A stretch of 64,000 bases of DNA. It comes from Nitrospira sp. Its GTDB lineage: Bacteria > Nitrospirota > Nitrospiria > Nitrospirales > Nitrospiraceae. The DNA is taken from positions 2,517,501-2,581,500 of the forward strand of contig CP060501.1 in NCBI GenBank assembly GCA_024760545.1, given 5' to 3'. Under the pieces are notes generated by a model, which saw only the letters and a program-made list of their open reading frames with translations, did not search any database and had not been told where the DNA came from. This document shows, piece after piece, positions 52,571 through 61,470 of the stretch (positions within the stretch are counted from its first letter, which is position 1; every line of letters starts with the position of its first letter). The position numbers and the translations under genes were made by a program.

Positions 52571-53584
52571 ATGACTTGGGGGATTTTTTTCTTAAGTGCA
52601 CTCCTAATCATCGCTGCGGGAACAAAACTCTCCCAGTACGGCGACCGGATCGCCGAGCACTCCGGCCTTGGGCGATTGTGGATCGGGGTGGTGCTGCTAG
52701 CAGGAGCGACTTCGCTACCGGAAGTCTTCACGGCGGTCAGCGCCGTACTCATGGACGCGCCCAATCTTGCGGTTGGAGATCTGTTCGGGGCGGGGCTCAG
52801 CAATATGTTGACGCTGGCCCTAATCGACGTGGCCTATCGTCAGAAGCGAGTATGGCAACAGGCAGCCTTGGAACAGGCGCTGATCGCCAGTTTAGCCGTG
52901 ATTCTGACCGGATTGGCCGGCCTGTTGATCGTAGTCAAGCAGCCCTTCTTCTCTTTAAATATCGGCCTGGGCACCGTCGCCATTGCCCTGATTTATCTTC
53001 TCGGCATGCGCGTCGTCTTTCGACAGGAAGGCATGCGGCGCCGAGCGGAACAACTCGAACGCGTGGTCGAAGCCGAGGAAGCCGCATCCGACCACCCAGC
53101 GTCGAGGGGTGCCTTGAAACGGGCTGTGGCGGGGTTTGCGTTGTCCAGCCTGGGCATCCTCGTGGCGGCTCCGTTGCTGGCCGAATCGGCCAAGGAGATT
53201 GCCGCAGAGACTGGGATCAGCACCACCTTCATCGGGACCTCGTTGGTCGCCATCACGACCTCGCTGCCGGAACTGGTCACGACGTTTGCAGCCGTGCGCT
53301 TAGGCGCGTTTGATCTGGCCGTGGGCAATCTATTCGGGAGCAATGCCTTCAATATGGCGATCCTCTTGCTGGCGGATATCGCATACCGGAAAGGCCCCTT
53401 GCTCGGCGCAGTCGAATCGACCCACGCTGTAACCGCCTTTGTAGGCATATTGCTGATGAGCGTCGGCGTGATGGGGATTATCTATCGAGCGGAAAAACGC
53501 TTCATACTCATTGAGCCGGACAGTCTCTTGATGATCGTGGGCTATGTGTTGGGGATGTGGCTGCTTTTTCGCTTGGGCGGTTAG
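52571..53584 (+). CDS. CaCA-family Ca2+/cation antiporter (YrbG-like)
   Basis: 337 residues, ten transmembrane helices in two homologous halves. The two alpha-repeats are visible as LAGATSLPEVFTAVSAVL and AITTSLPELVTTFAAVR, each followed by G-x-LFG-x-x-x-x-N (GDLFGAGLSNM; GNLFGSNAFNM), the signature of Na+/Ca2+ exchangers. Substrate (Ca2+, Na+ or K+) cannot be decided. Own start behind a GGAAGG. Confidence 0.9.
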   Translation: MTWGIFFLSALLIIAAGTKLSQYGDRIAEHSGLGRLWIGVVLLAGATSLPEVFTAVSAVLMDAPNLAVGDLFGAGLSNMLTLALIDVAYRQKRVWQQAALEQALIASLAVILTGLAGLLIVVKQPFFSLNIGLGTVAIALIYLLGMRVVFRQEGMRRRAEQLERVVEAEEAASDHPASRGALKRAVAGFALSSLGILVAAPLLAESAKEIAAETGISTTFIGTSLVAITTSLPELVTTFAAVRLGAFDLAVGNLFGSNAFNMAILLLADIAYRKGPLLGAVESTHAVTAFVGILLMSVGVMGIIYRAEKRFILIEPDSLLMIVGYVLGMWLLFRLGG

Positions 53585-53736
53585 AAACAGACGAGTTAGG
53601 GAAGGTGGCATTGTGGTGAGGGGTCGCATGCACACGGCCCCCTTATGACCGGACGCTATCGATGACATCCGCTCGCATCGTCCAGGTCGCGGATCGATAT
53701 ACAGTTTCCTCAGATTCGAGATGGTCGTCTCAAAAC

Positions 53737-53932
53737 CTGTGCTAAATTTGTGCTAAAAATCTTCAGAACCGGCAGAATTCCTGTAATCCCACAGAATCAG
53801 TAGAAACCCAACAACGCCTCAATTTTTAAGATAAAACGGGGAAACCATCGCAAAACCAAGCCATTGCTGTTATTGAACCTTTCGAACTTTTAAGGCGAGG
53901 GCCCTGGGTTCGAGTCCCAGCCGGCTCACCAC
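53737..53932. repeat. attR of element A: arm site and complete core
   Basis: The 20 bases at 53737-53756 are identical to the left arm at 19662-19681; the 46-base tRNA-Lys core follows at 53887-53932. The core has no 5' tRNA half, so it is not a functional tRNA. It also serves as attL of the next element, whose integrase stop codon begins at the next base. Confidence 0.9.
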
Positions 53933-55012
53933 CTAATTCAATAGGTTACAAACCGATCCTTCCGCGATTGGTGCTTGCTGTGACCAATTTGTGTCCATGG
54001 CAAACGGTTTCTCTAAGGCTTTGACGCCGTCGCGTAGGCTATCAGGGCAGTGATGGGCATAACGCTGTGTCATTACACCTGTCTTATGCCCCAACAACAG
54101 CTGCACCCTATAAAGATCAATCCCCTTCTGCACCAATCTGCTAGCAAACGTATGGCGTAAGTCATGGAACCGAAAATCGGTCAGACCAGCTCGATCCCGA
54201 ACCTTGCTGAAGGTCCGGACCAGATACCTCGCCTTCACGCCATTCCCTTGACCTGTGACGAAGACCGAGCCATTTTTCTCAACGTCCGCTCGTTTTTGTA
54301 AGAGCAGGGCATACACCACGTTATTCAGCGGAATGGTTCGGCGTTCGTGGTTCTTGCTCTTCATCACCACCAGCGTTCCCCGGACAAAATCGACATCTTT
54401 CCACTGCAAGTCGAGGATTTCGGCTTGCCTCATACCCGTGTTCAAGGCAAACACGATAATCTCCTGAAGCCAAGGAGGAGAGGCAGCGAACAGCCGCACC
54501 TCTTCTTGTTCCGTCAACCATCGATCGACTTTGTTATGTGCTGGCTCAAGAGTAACCCTGTGCATGGGATTGGTTCGGCACCATTCCCATTCTCGCATCG
54601 CCAAGTTGAAGGCATGCCGCACTAATTGCAGTTCCTTGTTGATCGTGGCAGTTGCAGCTTCCTCTGAGCGTCGGCGAGTTCTGTAAGCGACTAGACTTTT
54701 AGGAGTGACCTCAACAAGTAGCTTCTCGCCGAAAAGTGGAATCAGGTGCTTGAGAGCCGAACCATCACGCACACGGCTTTTCGGGGCTTTCAAAATCGAG
54801 CGTTCGGTTAGATACCGTTCCATCATTTCCTGAAATGTGTGATCCTGCTCTTCAACTCTGTCGAAGAACTTACCTTCGACGATCTGCGTCGTTACCTTCG
54901 CGAGAATCGTTGCAGCCAGCCTTTTGTCCGAAGTCTCCGTTGACCTCCGAAATCGTGTGCCGTGAAATCTGAAATCCATCCACCAAACTTTTCCTCTTTT
55001 AAAGAGACCCAT
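53933..55012 (-). CDS. int: Tyrosine recombinase/phage integrase (element C)
   Basis: 359 residues with the catalytic Arg (NTGMRQAEI), HDLRHTFASRL and GHKTGVMTQRYAHH with the nucleophile Tyr. Clear homologue of 19656-20705, including the N-terminal MGLFKRGKVWWMDF block. Its stop codon begins one base after the att core. The arm-like TGTGACCAATTTGTGTCC lies within its 3' end (53974 on), as in the first integrase. Catalytic residues complete. Confidence 0.94.
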   Translation of the reverse strand: MGLFKRGKVWWMDFRFHGTRFRRSTETSDKRLAATILAKVTTQIVEGKFFDRVEEQDHTFQEMMERYLTERSILKAPKSRVRDGSALKHLIPLFGEKLLVEVTPKSLVAYRTRRRSEEAATATINKELQLVRHAFNLAMREWEWCRTNPMHRVTLEPAHNKVDRWLTEQEEVRLFAASPPWLQEIIVFALNTGMRQAEILDLQWKDVDFVRGTLVVMKSKNHERRTIPLNNVVYALLLQKRADVEKNGSVFVTGQGNGVKARYLVRTFSKVRDRAGLTDFRFHDLRHTFASRLVQKGIDLYRVQLLLGHKTGVMTQRYAHHCPDSLRDGVKALEKPFAMDTNWSQQAPIAEGSVCNLLN

Positions 55013-55322
55013 TCGTATCCTCCTCTCTGAATGGGCTCGCTATTGGTCTGGTTTCCCCGCGGGAAGTATAGACCGCGCGCTTAGCGCGCTCAATCAGGTG
55101 ATCTACGTCCCTGGCTGATCTTGTGCGACCGTTCTTGAGAGAAGGAGAAGAACATTTGGTGGGCATGTGACACATCTGCAGCCATCGCTCAATGGCATCG
55201 ATCTCAAACCGGATGACCCCATTGATTTTCAGCGCCGGAATCTTCCCTTGAGCGGTCCAAGCATAGAGGGTTTTATCTTTCACCTGAAGCCGTGCGGCCA
55301 AGTCTTTGATGGTCAGAAGCAT
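54999..55322 (-). CDS. Excisionase-type HTH protein (element C)
   Basis: 107 residues, start MLLTIKDLAARLQVKDKTLYAW, paralogue of the protein at 20686-21003. Overlaps the integrase start by 14 bases. The same integrase/excisionase arrangement in both elements supports common ancestry. Confidence 0.88.
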   Translation of the reverse strand: MLLTIKDLAARLQVKDKTLYAWTAQGKIPALKINGVIRFEIDAIERWLQMCHMPTKCSSPSLKNGRTRSARDVDHLIERAKRAVYTSRGETRPIASPFREEDTNGSL

Positions 55323-55971
55323 AGAGAAGGTGGATTTAAGCGATCAAAGTTAGACTCACACACTCTTCATCGATCGAGATATCGGACTTCCAACGTGACG
55401 TTGCGATCATTGCAGAACCCATAGGGGGTTAAGTCGTCAACCGCTGACAGTTGTCAACCTCGATTTAGCATCTGTCACTAGCATGCAACTGCGGCTTCGC
55501 TTACCCGCATCATTCGGTTGTCAGGAAGGACCCGCCAACCTGTTAGCGTCTAAACTGCGGTGCCCATCGGGACATCAATCGAGCACTTGTCGAGACTTTG
55601 AGGTTCGCTCATATTGCCCAATAAAACGGCTACTTTTTCTTTTCCAATTTCGCGGTGACGTGTGGAGAGGGAAGACGGTCGGTCTACATCAAAAAGCTCT
55701 AGAGATTTTGACCCGCATATCCCCGACGTCATGCCTGGCCCCGACCGGGCCCTGGGAGCCCGGTCGGGAGGGTGCGGTCTACCAGGGTGTTGGACCACAG
55801 GCCCTATCCTGTGGTGAGGCAAGGCTCCGAATGCTGCCTTGCTTTCCTCTGTCAATCGACCGCGCCGGCGCGCGCATAGCGACTGACTTTCTTCGATGCC
55901 TAAGGGGGTACGGGTACTGCTGCAGGTAGTGGTATGGGTCAAGGTACCGCTAAGAGTGAGAGTATTTAAGA
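55323..55971. other. Gene-free stretch with a strong hairpin
   Basis: 649 bases without a supported gene. A perfect 11-bp stem, CCCGACCGGGC / GCCCGGTCGGG (55740-55768, loop of 7), lies in GC-rich surroundings. Could be a terminator, an origin structure or an attenuator; no T-run follows on either strand. Confidence 0.45.
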
Positions 55972-56397
55972 TCATAGTCTCCCTGCTGCAATCTCCAACA
56001 ACTCATCGATGATCGAGTATTGCGCTGCCTCCGCCCTCGCCGTGCCATTAGCGGTGGTGTCCACAGTCTTGATCCGAGCGATGAAGTACTTGTCTCGGAA
56101 CACTTGAGTCGATAGTCGATCCCGACGCCGCGGACGGTGTCCTGATGCCATGGCCCATGTCCGATAATATTTGCATCCGATCGTCCACTGGTTTTTCGGA
56201 GGGACATTGGCCGCCATATATAGTCGGAGACCGGCATATTCGGTCGGATGGACAATCTCGAAGTGGAGAAAGATCTTAAGCCGCTTGCCCCATAGCCATT
56301 TCTTTTCAGCGCGAATAAATGACACGGTATATCCTCCGGACGGAATCAAGGGAGGAAGCACAGAATCAAAGTCGAGCGTAATGTCGTCCTCACTCAT
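55972..56397 (-). CDS. Unknown element C protein, 141 aa
   Basis: 141 residues; beta-rich (GGYTVSFIRAEKKWLWGKRL...IFLHFEIVHP) with a conserved-looking aromatic core, phage/plasmid-type. ATG overlaps the stop of the upstream HTH gene by 8 bases. No assignment. Confidence 0.6.
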   Translation of the reverse strand: MSEDDITLDFDSVLPPLIPSGGYTVSFIRAEKKWLWGKRLKIFLHFEIVHPTEYAGLRLYMAANVPPKNQWTIGCKYYRTWAMASGHRPRRRDRLSTQVFRDKYFIARIKTVDTTANGTARAEAAQYSIIDELLEIAAGRL

Positions 56398-56602
56398 GGT
56401 TCACCTCAGAACTCTCGTGACCGGGTCGCTTCGCCTCGCGCGCCGCCTTAAAGAGCTGAACATCCCGTACCAAATAGATACGTTGCCCTGTTGCGGTTCG
56501 TCGTGTGAATAGTTGGCCAGCATTGCTTATCTGGCGAAGACGTTGGGTACTCAACTCAAGCATTCGTGCGGCCTCGCCAATCGTTAGCAGTTCATCGAAC
56601 AT
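56390..56602 (-). CDS. MerR-like HTH protein of element C
   Basis: 70 residues. LLTIGEAARMLELSTQRLRQI ... GQRIYLVRDVQLF is the winged HTH of excisionase/MerR-like proteins. Precedes and overlaps the 141-aa gene; probably regulator of that gene pair. Confidence 0.75.
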   Translation of the reverse strand: MFDELLTIGEAARMLELSTQRLRQISNAGQLFTRRTATGQRIYLVRDVQLFKAAREAKRPGHESSEVNHE

Positions 56603-56685
56603 GTTCGGAGGATAGAGTAATGCAGGTAACTTCAGACAGGGATAAAAGGGATGACGGAATTTATCAGGGGGATAAAAAGTGAAGT

Positions 56686-57357
56686 CTATTTATCGGGAGG
56701 ACCGGTCTCGAAGTGAATCACCTCGACATAGGACGGGGCAGTGAAGGGTTTACCACGTCGTTGAAGAGCCTTGCAGATAGAGACATAGCAAGCAGTCGCT
56801 GTTCTTTCGTTCGTGGTCTCCGGGAAACCTCGTTGTTTCGCAGCGTCACGGATGGTCTTGAAGATGAAAAAACATCTATGCACATGGTCAGGCATATACT
56901 TGGCAAGCCAAGCCCATTCCTTTTCTGACAAAGCTTCGCTTTTTGTCAGCTCAGTCAATCGGTAGATCCGTGCGTACTTGCGCCTCGTGTCCTCATCAAG
57001 CTCTGGCTTTCTACCTGCGAGAATCCGTTCTAAGTCCCCCTGAGTGGGTTTTCCCGCTCGACCGTGCTCCTTGTCTTCCAGCCCTCTCGCAATTGCCTTC
57101 AAGGCAGGGATTCTCACCGGTCGTCGTCCGCGCCGTTCTTGATCCCCAGTCGGACGGTAGGCATGCGTTCTCCGCCAAAGATCTCGGAGGATCACCTCAC
57201 CCTTCTTAGCGAATACATTCTCGCCAGCGTCATCAGACAGTAGAGGGACGAGATGCTCTTCGAGAAAAGCTGATGGATTACCACCGGGTAGTCCAGGGGG
57301 CTCTATCCGAGGATCAGGCCCAAAGTCAAACTTAGGCTTTTGAGATTTCTCCTGCAT
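56686..57357 (-). CDS. Unknown element C protein, 223 aa
   Basis: 223 residues. Charged, helical; the segment RTHAYRPTGDQERRGRRPVRI and later KYMPDHVHRCFFIFKTIRDAAKQRG suggest a nucleic-acid-binding protein. A Rep-like or regulatory role is possible, not shown. First gene of the three-gene minus-strand group. Confidence 0.55.
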   Translation of the reverse strand: MQEKSQKPKFDFGPDPRIEPPGLPGGNPSAFLEEHLVPLLSDDAGENVFAKKGEVILRDLWRRTHAYRPTGDQERRGRRPVRIPALKAIARGLEDKEHGRAGKPTQGDLERILAGRKPELDEDTRRKYARIYRLTELTKSEALSEKEWAWLAKYMPDHVHRCFFIFKTIRDAAKQRGFPETTNERTATACYVSICKALQRRGKPFTAPSYVEVIHFETGPPDK

Positions 57358-57808
57358 ACCCAGATATGTCCTTCATTTGCACAGCCGATAGCCGTTCAAC
57401 TGAGTGGTTATTAAATGCACAGTCCAGATGACGAGCGAGAAAGAATAGTATTTGTTGCTAGCCTTAGGGATCAAAGAATATGCGCATGATCGATTGTTCG
57501 TCTTGCAGTATCAACCGCAATTCGTACCGATGTTGAATCCTATCACTGTTCCATCAGCCTGAAGAATCTGATCATGGATAGTGAATAGCGGATTGTACGC
57601 GTCACTTCGCTCCTCTTTTGTCATGGTGAAGTAATCCTGAGTGTGTAGGCGAGGAACTAGAGAAGTGGCCAGAGGCTAAGGGAAACTTGTCACAGAGACC
57701 TAAAACGGAACCGAAGGTGGCTGTTGCCTGCGTTAGTGCATTTTCTCCACAGAACGGCGAATTCGGAACAGCAGGATGAACCTCAGGATACATACTGTCC
57801 AGTTGTAT
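57358..57808. other. Gene-free stretch
   Basis: 451 bases between the three-gene group and dndE; no supported gene. Contains the upstream region of the 223-aa gene. Confidence 0.45.
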
Positions 57809-58183
57809 CTAAGTAGTTGAACTGGTTTCCGGTACGAAGCTAAGGAGGTCTGGTAATCCCTTCACGCGGCCCTGAAGGAGGGTGATTCCTCGATTTACAT
57901 GGGCACGGAAATACTCAGGAAGTTCTGAAGCATCAACATTCTCCTGGTAACAACGTTGCCGGAGTAAGGCAACGAATAACGCATCGTATTCTCCAAGCAA
58001 TGTGTATCGATTAAACTCACGGTCCTCTTCTGGATACTCGGCAGGGTTGGGTAAAGACGCTTCGTTCAGAGACAAGCAAAATCCTAGCCTGCATAGAAGG
58101 TTGGGGGTCAGACCCGTTTTGCCTGCGAGATGTCTGAGGCGGTTGGAGGAATCCTTCGTCAATCGCAGTTTAGTGAGTTTCAT
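57809..58183 (-). CDS. dndE: DNA sulfur modification protein DndE
   Basis: 124 residues from ATG 58183. The KLRLTKDSSNRLRHLAGKTG-LTPNLLCRLGFCLSL block and the C-terminal HVNRGITLL stretch are those of DndE, a small tetrameric DNA-binding protein of the phosphorothioation pathway. Overlaps the dndD remnant by 14 bases in the normal dndD-dndE order. Appears complete, but dndA-C are absent here, so it is probably a relic. Confidence 0.8.
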   Translation of the reverse strand: MKLTKLRLTKDSSNRLRHLAGKTGLTPNLLCRLGFCLSLNEASLPNPAEYPEEDREFNRYTLLGEYDALFVALLRQRCYQENVDASELPEYFRAHVNRGITLLQGRVKGLPDLLSFVPETSSTT

Positions 58184-59221
58184 CGTTCCCGCTCCACCAG
58201 TACCCCTTCGAAATCTTCGTGCTGTATTCGACTGGATCAAACTCAAGGCTATAAGCCTGTGTTACCGCCTTTTTGAGATCAGAAAAGTACGTCTGATCAA
58301 TCTCCGTATCTGTCGAAAGGATGATGACCTGGTGACTCGCAGCTGGGAAATATTCCTTTACCAACAATTTCCGATGATCACTATCCAATCGTCCGAGGGG
58401 AGTATCAATCATAATCGGTAGAGGACGCCCTGAAATCTTGCCAAGGGCCCACAGCATTGAGACCGCATAGATTTGCTTTTCGCCAGCCGAGAGTTGAGAT
58501 TTTGGGAGAGGCCGCCCTTGCTTGTCGTACAGGGTCACGGAGAAGTCCTTGGGGTCGATAGTTACACGGCGTAGAGAGTCCTTTTTGCGACAAAGCGCAT
58601 TGAACGACCTGGTCACGGCATCCTGCAGTTCCAGCACCTTCCTCTCGAGCAATGCCGTTTGGTATTCAGATAGGACGGCTTGTACTTTTGATGCCAGCCT
58701 TGTCCGAGACTTTACAGAATCACGCTCCGCAAATGTTGCAAGTTGCTTTTGATAGAGGCGGGTCACTTCGGCCAGTCTGATCTCTGCGGCCGCGCTCTCT
58801 TGCTCAATTGTTTTCGCTTGGCGGTCCAATTCAGAGAACCGGTGGTGCAACTGATTCAGCTCTTCAACAAGCGGCTTAATGACCTCGTCGGCAGGGATCT
58901 TCTTTAGTGAGACTTCCACCTTGGTGAGATCTCTATGAAAGGACTCTAGCTGCATTCTCATGGCCTGGAGAAATATTGGAACCTCCGTCTTTGCCTGCTG
59001 AATCCATGACAGAATCTGACGCCGTTCCGTGGTAGAAATGGGATGAATCGGTTCATCATGGAACGCTGACTCCATTTCCAGCGGTTCATTTACTAATTCG
59101 GTCACCTGCCGACGAAGCTTGTTTTTCATCGCCGAAGGAAGGAATGCCCACAGTGGCGCATTCGATATTCGCTGAACCAGCTCCTTCTTAGCCACTTGGA
59201 GAAGCTTGATGCCAGCCTCTG
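58170..59221 (-). pseudogene. dndD: dndD, 3' part (N-terminal ATPase half lost)
   Basis: About 350 codons of the C-terminal half of DndD, an SMC-like ATPase: coiled coil, then the SQLSAGEKQIYAVSMLWALG signature, Walker B LPIMIDTPLGRLD and STDTEIDQTYF. The Walker A half, expected upstream, is missing: the frame runs only into a stop near 59233, where an unrelated gene fragment begins on the other strand. A start at 59195 (GTG) is formally possible. Confidence 0.8.
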
Positions 59222-59224
59222 ACT

Positions 59225-59659
59225 GTGCCGCTCATTGCGCCATGGGAGGGCTCGATAATATTGGATGATGCGCTGGCTGTAAGCGGAATACCGTTTGCTG
59301 AACTTGTTACAGCGAAGTCACTCGAAAGCGTAGTTCAAGATTTTCACCAAATGTTCTGTGGTGGGGGAATCATTCCAATACTTTCAGGATGGAATGTATG
59401 GTTCGATGTGATGTTTCTTAAGAGCATGTACTATCGAACCAACACACTATGGCCATTTGGCCATCGCTTCCTCGACGTGCAATCGGTTGCGATGTTTTTA
59501 TCGCATTTCCGAGCAACTTCCCAAGAAAAGATGATTCGGTCTGTCCTTGGAGAATCTCAAACTCACAGAGCACTCCAGGATGCAAGACACACCGCCATGC
59601 TGTTGCGTTTCTTTGCGAAAAATCATACTGGTATAGAGATATTAGTGCGGCCAACATGA
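59225..59659 (+). pseudogene. DnaQ-like 3'-5' exonuclease, N-terminally cut
   Basis: GWNVWFDVMFLKSMY (Exo II-like) and HRALQDARHTAMLLRF (Exo III, H-x4-D) are those of DEDDh exonucleases. The first motif (D-x-E) is missing: the frame begins after a TGA at 59207 and only a GTG at 59225 can start it. Truncated at the same junction as the dndD remnant. Confidence 0.7.
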
Positions 59660-59695
59660 TTAATGAGATCTCCTGCAACGTGTATACGTGCTACT

Positions 59696-59864
59696 ACTGT
59701 GGTGAATTTTGTGTCTAAATTCTGCAAGTATGGAAGGAAAGAGACGGGAACGCAGAGAATCAACGGAATACGATAACCTCGCAATAGTGCAGGGAATAAT
59801 TGGGAAACCATTGCAATAGCGAGCACTTGTCAAATCCAAACAATTCGAACTTTTAAGGCGAGAG
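59696..59864. repeat. Right-end att arm and partial core of element C
   Basis: The 18-base arm sequence shared with 47936, then 154 bases on CTTTTAAGGCGAGAG, 13-14 bases of the tRNA-Lys core; the remaining core is lost. Confidence 0.7.
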
Positions 59865-59968
59865 TACGAGTTAATAGAACCTTCAAACGGCGTTCATCTC
59901 TGCTTCCATTCCCAGGTGGGTCCTCCCACTGCGTTCAAAAGGCTCTCTTGCCGGCGGCTTTCACGCTG

Positions 59969-60141
59969 CTACCTCTTTGGGAATGCGATCGTCCACCGAT
60001 CTGCCACGAGACGCTCTAGTCGGGTATTCTCCTGTTCCAGGCGTGTTAATCGTTTAGCCTGATCCACGCGCAACCCACCGTACTCCTTCTTCCAGCGATA
60101 GTAGGACTGCTCAGTGATATCCAGTTTGCGGCAGCCTATCC
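59969..60141 (-). pseudogene. Outer IS3-type OrfA, C-terminal fragment
   Basis: CRKLDITEQSYYRWKKEYGG ... LTRLEQENTRLERLVAD is the HTH/leucine-zipper of IS3 OrfA. Its N-terminal part lies on the other side of the inserted IS at 61372-61470. After LVAD the frame continues only a few codons to a stop, so the outer IS is itself incomplete. Confidence 0.8.
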
Positions 60142-60204
60142 TGCTCCCCTTGAAATTGAGACCACCTCTACGACAAGGTCCTGATGTGGACCGAGGAGGT
60201 GGCA

Positions 60205-60531
60205 ATGGCATCAGAATCCGCAGAACCGATTGAGCGATGGACGGCCAAACGACGCGTGGCGCTGGTCGTGAGTATCCTGAAGGGGGAGATTTCGGTGGCC
60301 GAAGCGGCCCGGATGCATGGGCTGATGGTAGCCGAGGTCGAAGACTGACGGGAGAAGTTTTTGTCAGGGGCCGAGAACGCGCTGCGAACGCGGCCGAAGG
60401 ACGAAGACGCCGTGAAGGACGAGCAGATCAAGAAACTGAAACAGAAGATCGGGGATTTGGTGCTGGATAACGACATCCTTCGGGAGGCGTTGAAACCCTA
60501 CCCTTTGGACCGGAAGACATCCGACGCGTGA
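60205..60531 (+). pseudogene. Inner IS OrfA with in-frame TGA
   Basis: 108 codons: HTH region (EPIERWTAKRRVALVVSILK...EAARMHGL) and a leucine-zipper part (KKLKQKIGDLVLDNDIL). Codon 48 is TGA where the pattern ED-x-REKF would have Trp, one base from TGG. The stop splits the protein. GGAGGTGG precedes the ATG. Either the copy is dead or the codon is read through. Confidence 0.75.
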
Positions 60532-61358
60532 GAAGTACGCTGCCGGATGTCTCGGAGCGGCGGAGTAGCCGGGTGCTTGGTGTAAGCCGAGCCGGCCTGC
60601 ATCGGATAGACGGGAGCGAGGCGCGACGCCCGGCGGCCGACCCGCCGTGGACCGAGCGGCTGCGCCAGTGGATTCAACAACATCCCACGTTTGGGTATCG
60701 ACGGCTGTGGGTGCTGTTGCGATTCCGGGACGGGCTCATCGTCAATCGGAAGGCGGTGTATCGCGTGCTGAAGCAGCAGGGATGGTGTATGCACCAGCGC
60801 GCCTCCACCCCCCGCCCCCGGGTGCGGGGCTGGGTGAGCCGGGCCAGCCAGAGCGACGAACGATGGGCGATGGATGTGACGCATATTCCCTGTGGGCACG
60901 ATGGCTGGGGGCATTGGGCGGCCGTGATCGATTGTCATGATCGGGAGATCATCGGGTACGAGTTTGCGCTCCGCAGTCGAGCGAAGGAGGCGGAGCGGGC
61001 GGTCGAAGCGGCCTGCCTTGCGCGGTTCGGGACGCTGCGTCCCGTGGGGGCGCCAGTCCTCCGCAGCGACAATGGCCTCATCTTCCGGAGCCGGCGCTTT
61101 CGACAGGCCTGTCGAGACTATCGAGTCCAGCAGGAATTCATTACGCCCTACACACCAGAGCAGAACGGGATCATTGAACGATTCTTTCGCAGTCTTAAAG
61201 AAGAGTGTGTCTGGCAGCACACGTTCCAGACGTTTGAGGAGGCGCGCCAGATCATTCGGGATTGGGGGCAGTGGTACAACCAGGAGCGGCCACATCAAGC
61301 CCTTGGATACCGAAGTCCCGTCCAATACCGGGCGCAACAAATAACCGAGGTGGCTTGA
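60528..61358 (+). CDS. Inner IS3-family transposase OrfB (DDE integrase)
   Basis: 276 residues, intact. DDE residues: Asp in DVTHIPCG, Asp in LRSDNGLIF, Glu in GIIERFFRSLKEE, with the rest of the rve fold (HTFGYRRLWV-type HTH_21 at the start; PHQALGYRSPVQY at the end). Overlaps OrfA by four bases in the -1 frame, as usual for IS3 elements that make an OrfAB fusion by frameshift. Confidence 0.92.
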   Translation: MRSTLPDVSERRSSRVLGVSRAGLHRIDGSEARRPAADPPWTERLRQWIQQHPTFGYRRLWVLLRFRDGLIVNRKAVYRVLKQQGWCMHQRASTPRPRVRGWVSRASQSDERWAMDVTHIPCGHDGWGHWAAVIDCHDREIIGYEFALRSRAKEAERAVEAACLARFGTLRPVGAPVLRSDNGLIFRSRRFRQACRDYRVQQEFITPYTPEQNGIIERFFRSLKEECVWQHTFQTFEEARQIIRDWGQWYNQERPHQALGYRSPVQYRAQQITEVA

Positions 61359-61371
61359 TTTTAGGGGAGCA

Positions 61372-61470
61372 CTACACGCCCTCCGGCCCTGAGCTCCCTT
61401 TGCCGGGATCGATCCTTACGGTTCGCAGATGGCCAATAATTTCTTCCGCCGTGTACCGTTTACGTGCCAT
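61372..61470 (-). pseudogene. Outer IS3-type OrfA, N-terminal fragment
   Basis: Starts MARKRYTAEEIIGHLRTV from ATG 61470 and is cut after ~30 codons by the inner IS. Together with 59969-60141 it makes one OrfA, interrupted. Confidence 0.75.

Larger units (their letters stand above)
19559..53932. mobile_element. 34-kb integrative island at tRNA-Lys (element A, composite)
   Basis: Bounded by identical 46-base att cores. It carries an integrase and excisionase at the left end, an inovirus prophage, a defence operon, a patchwork zone with four copies of one small-gene module, IS and toxin-antitoxin relics, and two cation antiporters at the right. An internal degenerate att arm at 47936-48105 shows it is composite: an older element's right end is buried inside it. 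No conjugation or packaging genes for a 34-kb element are visible, so mobility may depend on helpers. Confidence 0.85.
53887..59864. mobile_element. Second tandem element at the tRNA-Lys core (element C)
   Basis: Starts at the perfect core, has integrase and excisionase, small HTH and unknown genes and truncated dnd genes, and ends at a partial core (CTTTTAAGGCGAGAG, 59850-59864) with the arm sequence at 59696. About 6 kb. The right core is only partly conserved, so the element may be unable to excise. Confidence 0.75.
60142..61371 (+). mobile_element. Complete IS3-family insertion sequence (inner)
   Basis: 1230 bases with imperfect inverted ends (TGCTCCCCTTGAAATTGAGA at the left; the right end reads TGCTCCCCTAAAATCAAG on the complement), two overlapping frames and an intact DDE integrase. 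Inserted into the outer OrfA. No clear target duplication is visible. Confidence 0.85.

Noticed and set aside
53887..53935. Second tRNA-Lys gene
   Set aside because: Only the 3' half from the anticodon loop is present; the upstream sequence cannot form the acceptor, D or anticodon 5' strands. It is an att core.
55483..55929. 148-aa plus-strand open frame
   Set aside because: Irregular composition with many Cys/Arg, no ribosome binding site, runs through the hairpin at 55740; looks like chance.
60346..60348. Selenocysteine (TGA) in the IS OrfA
   Set aside because: OrfA proteins have no selenocysteine; TGA is one base from TGG (Trp), so mutation or error is simpler.
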